Shown: in pieces, positions 5,401-5,572 of the stretch
How the letters are laid out: every line of letters starts with the position of its first letter
Position numbering within the stretch: the stretch's first letter is position 1
The notes under the pieces: generated by a model
Databases searched by the model: none
Seen by the model: the letters and a program-made list of their open reading frames with translations, nothing else
What the model was told of the DNA's origin: nothing
Made by a program: the position numbers and the translations under genes
Assembly (NCBI GenBank): GCA_964577975.1
Contig: CAZOBB010000041.1
Span: 1 to 5,572 of the forward strand
Source: JAOZMY01 sp964577975
GTDB taxonomy: Bacteria > Desulfobacterota > S145-22
Direction: 5' to 3'
Length of the DNA stretch: 5,572 bases

Positions 5401-5572
5401 TGGATTTCCCCGCTCCTCGGCGTAAAACGAAATCCCTTTTCGTCGGTTCCGTCAAAATAGGCGGAGACGCCCCGGTTTCCGTTCAGTCCATGACCACCAC
5501 GGATACCCGGGACGTGGCGGCGACCACGGCGCAGATCCAGGCCCTTGCCCGGGCGGGCTGCGAGATCGTCCG
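5400..5572 (+). CDS. ispG: 4-hydroxy-3-methylbut-2-en-1-yl diphosphate synthase, N-terminal part, cut by window edge
   Basis: Fifty-seven complete codons are visible. After a short basic leader, residues 16-37 contain the IspG signature GSVKIGGDAPVSVQSMTTTD, followed by a TRDVAATTAQIQAL helix and AGCEIVR, the first strands and helix of the IspG TIM barrel. IspG (GcpE) is a 4Fe-4S enzyme that reduces methylerythritol cyclodiphosphate to HMBPP in the MEP isoprenoid pathway; the cluster-binding C-terminal domain lies outside the window. The ATG at 5400 overlaps the stop of the phosphoesterase gene by one base, and GAGG at 5390-5393 gives 6-nt spacing, so the two genes are probably cotranscribed. 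The first 20 codons are about half G+C, while the rest (5461-5572) has 80 of 112 G/C. Confidence 0.95.
   Translation, partial: MDFPAPRRKTKSLFVGSVKIGGDAPVSVQSMTTTDTRDVAATTAQIQALARAGCEIV

Overview
The window is a compact, plus-strand gene cluster of a Gram-negative bacterium, bounded on both sides by core metabolic genes. On the left, reading out on the minus strand, is the first 63 codons of a malic enzyme. On the right, reading in on the plus strand, is the first 57 codons of ispG (MEP isoprenoid pathway). Between them lie five complete plus-strand genes with almost no space between them: cooT (small nickel-binding protein), a periplasmic YkuD-type L,D-transpeptidase/L,D-carboxypeptidase with two NTF2-like repeats (Csd6-like), a single-pass membrane protein with a periplasmic coiled coil, a secreted zinc carboxypeptidase of the Csd4/Pgp1 (M99) type, and a YfcE/DR1281-type metallophosphoesterase. 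Junctions are overlaps of 14, 23 and 1 nt or gaps of 1 and 4 nt, so the set probably forms one transcript running into ispG.

The three central proteins are the most interesting part. In Helicobacter pylori and Campylobacter jejuni, Csd6/Pgp2 and Csd4/Pgp1 trim peptidoglycan stem peptides in sequence (tetra- to tri- to dipeptide) and are needed for helical shape. Here homologues of both enzymes sit in one operon, separated by a membrane-anchored coiled-coil protein I cannot assign to a named family. The inference is a peptidoglycan-trimming, cell-shape module in a curved bacterium, with the coiled-coil protein as a possible scaffold. The carboxypeptidase keeps the unusual Gln zinc ligand (Q63-x-x-E66) of Csd4.

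The gene mix (CooT, Csd4/Csd6-like proteins, malic enzyme and ispG neighbours) suggests Desulfobacterota, for example a vibrioid sulfate reducer. This is an inference from gene content; the sequence contains no direct taxonomic marker such as rRNA.

The divergent intergenic region (190-452) holds candidate promoters for both directions and two adjacent perfect inverted repeats. Base composition changes sharply: 81 of the first 120 bases and 80 of the last 112 are G or C, while the middle is much more AT-rich. Both changes fall inside the flanking genes, not at gene borders. I found no rRNA, tRNA, CRISPR array, insertion sequence or convincing intrinsic terminator.
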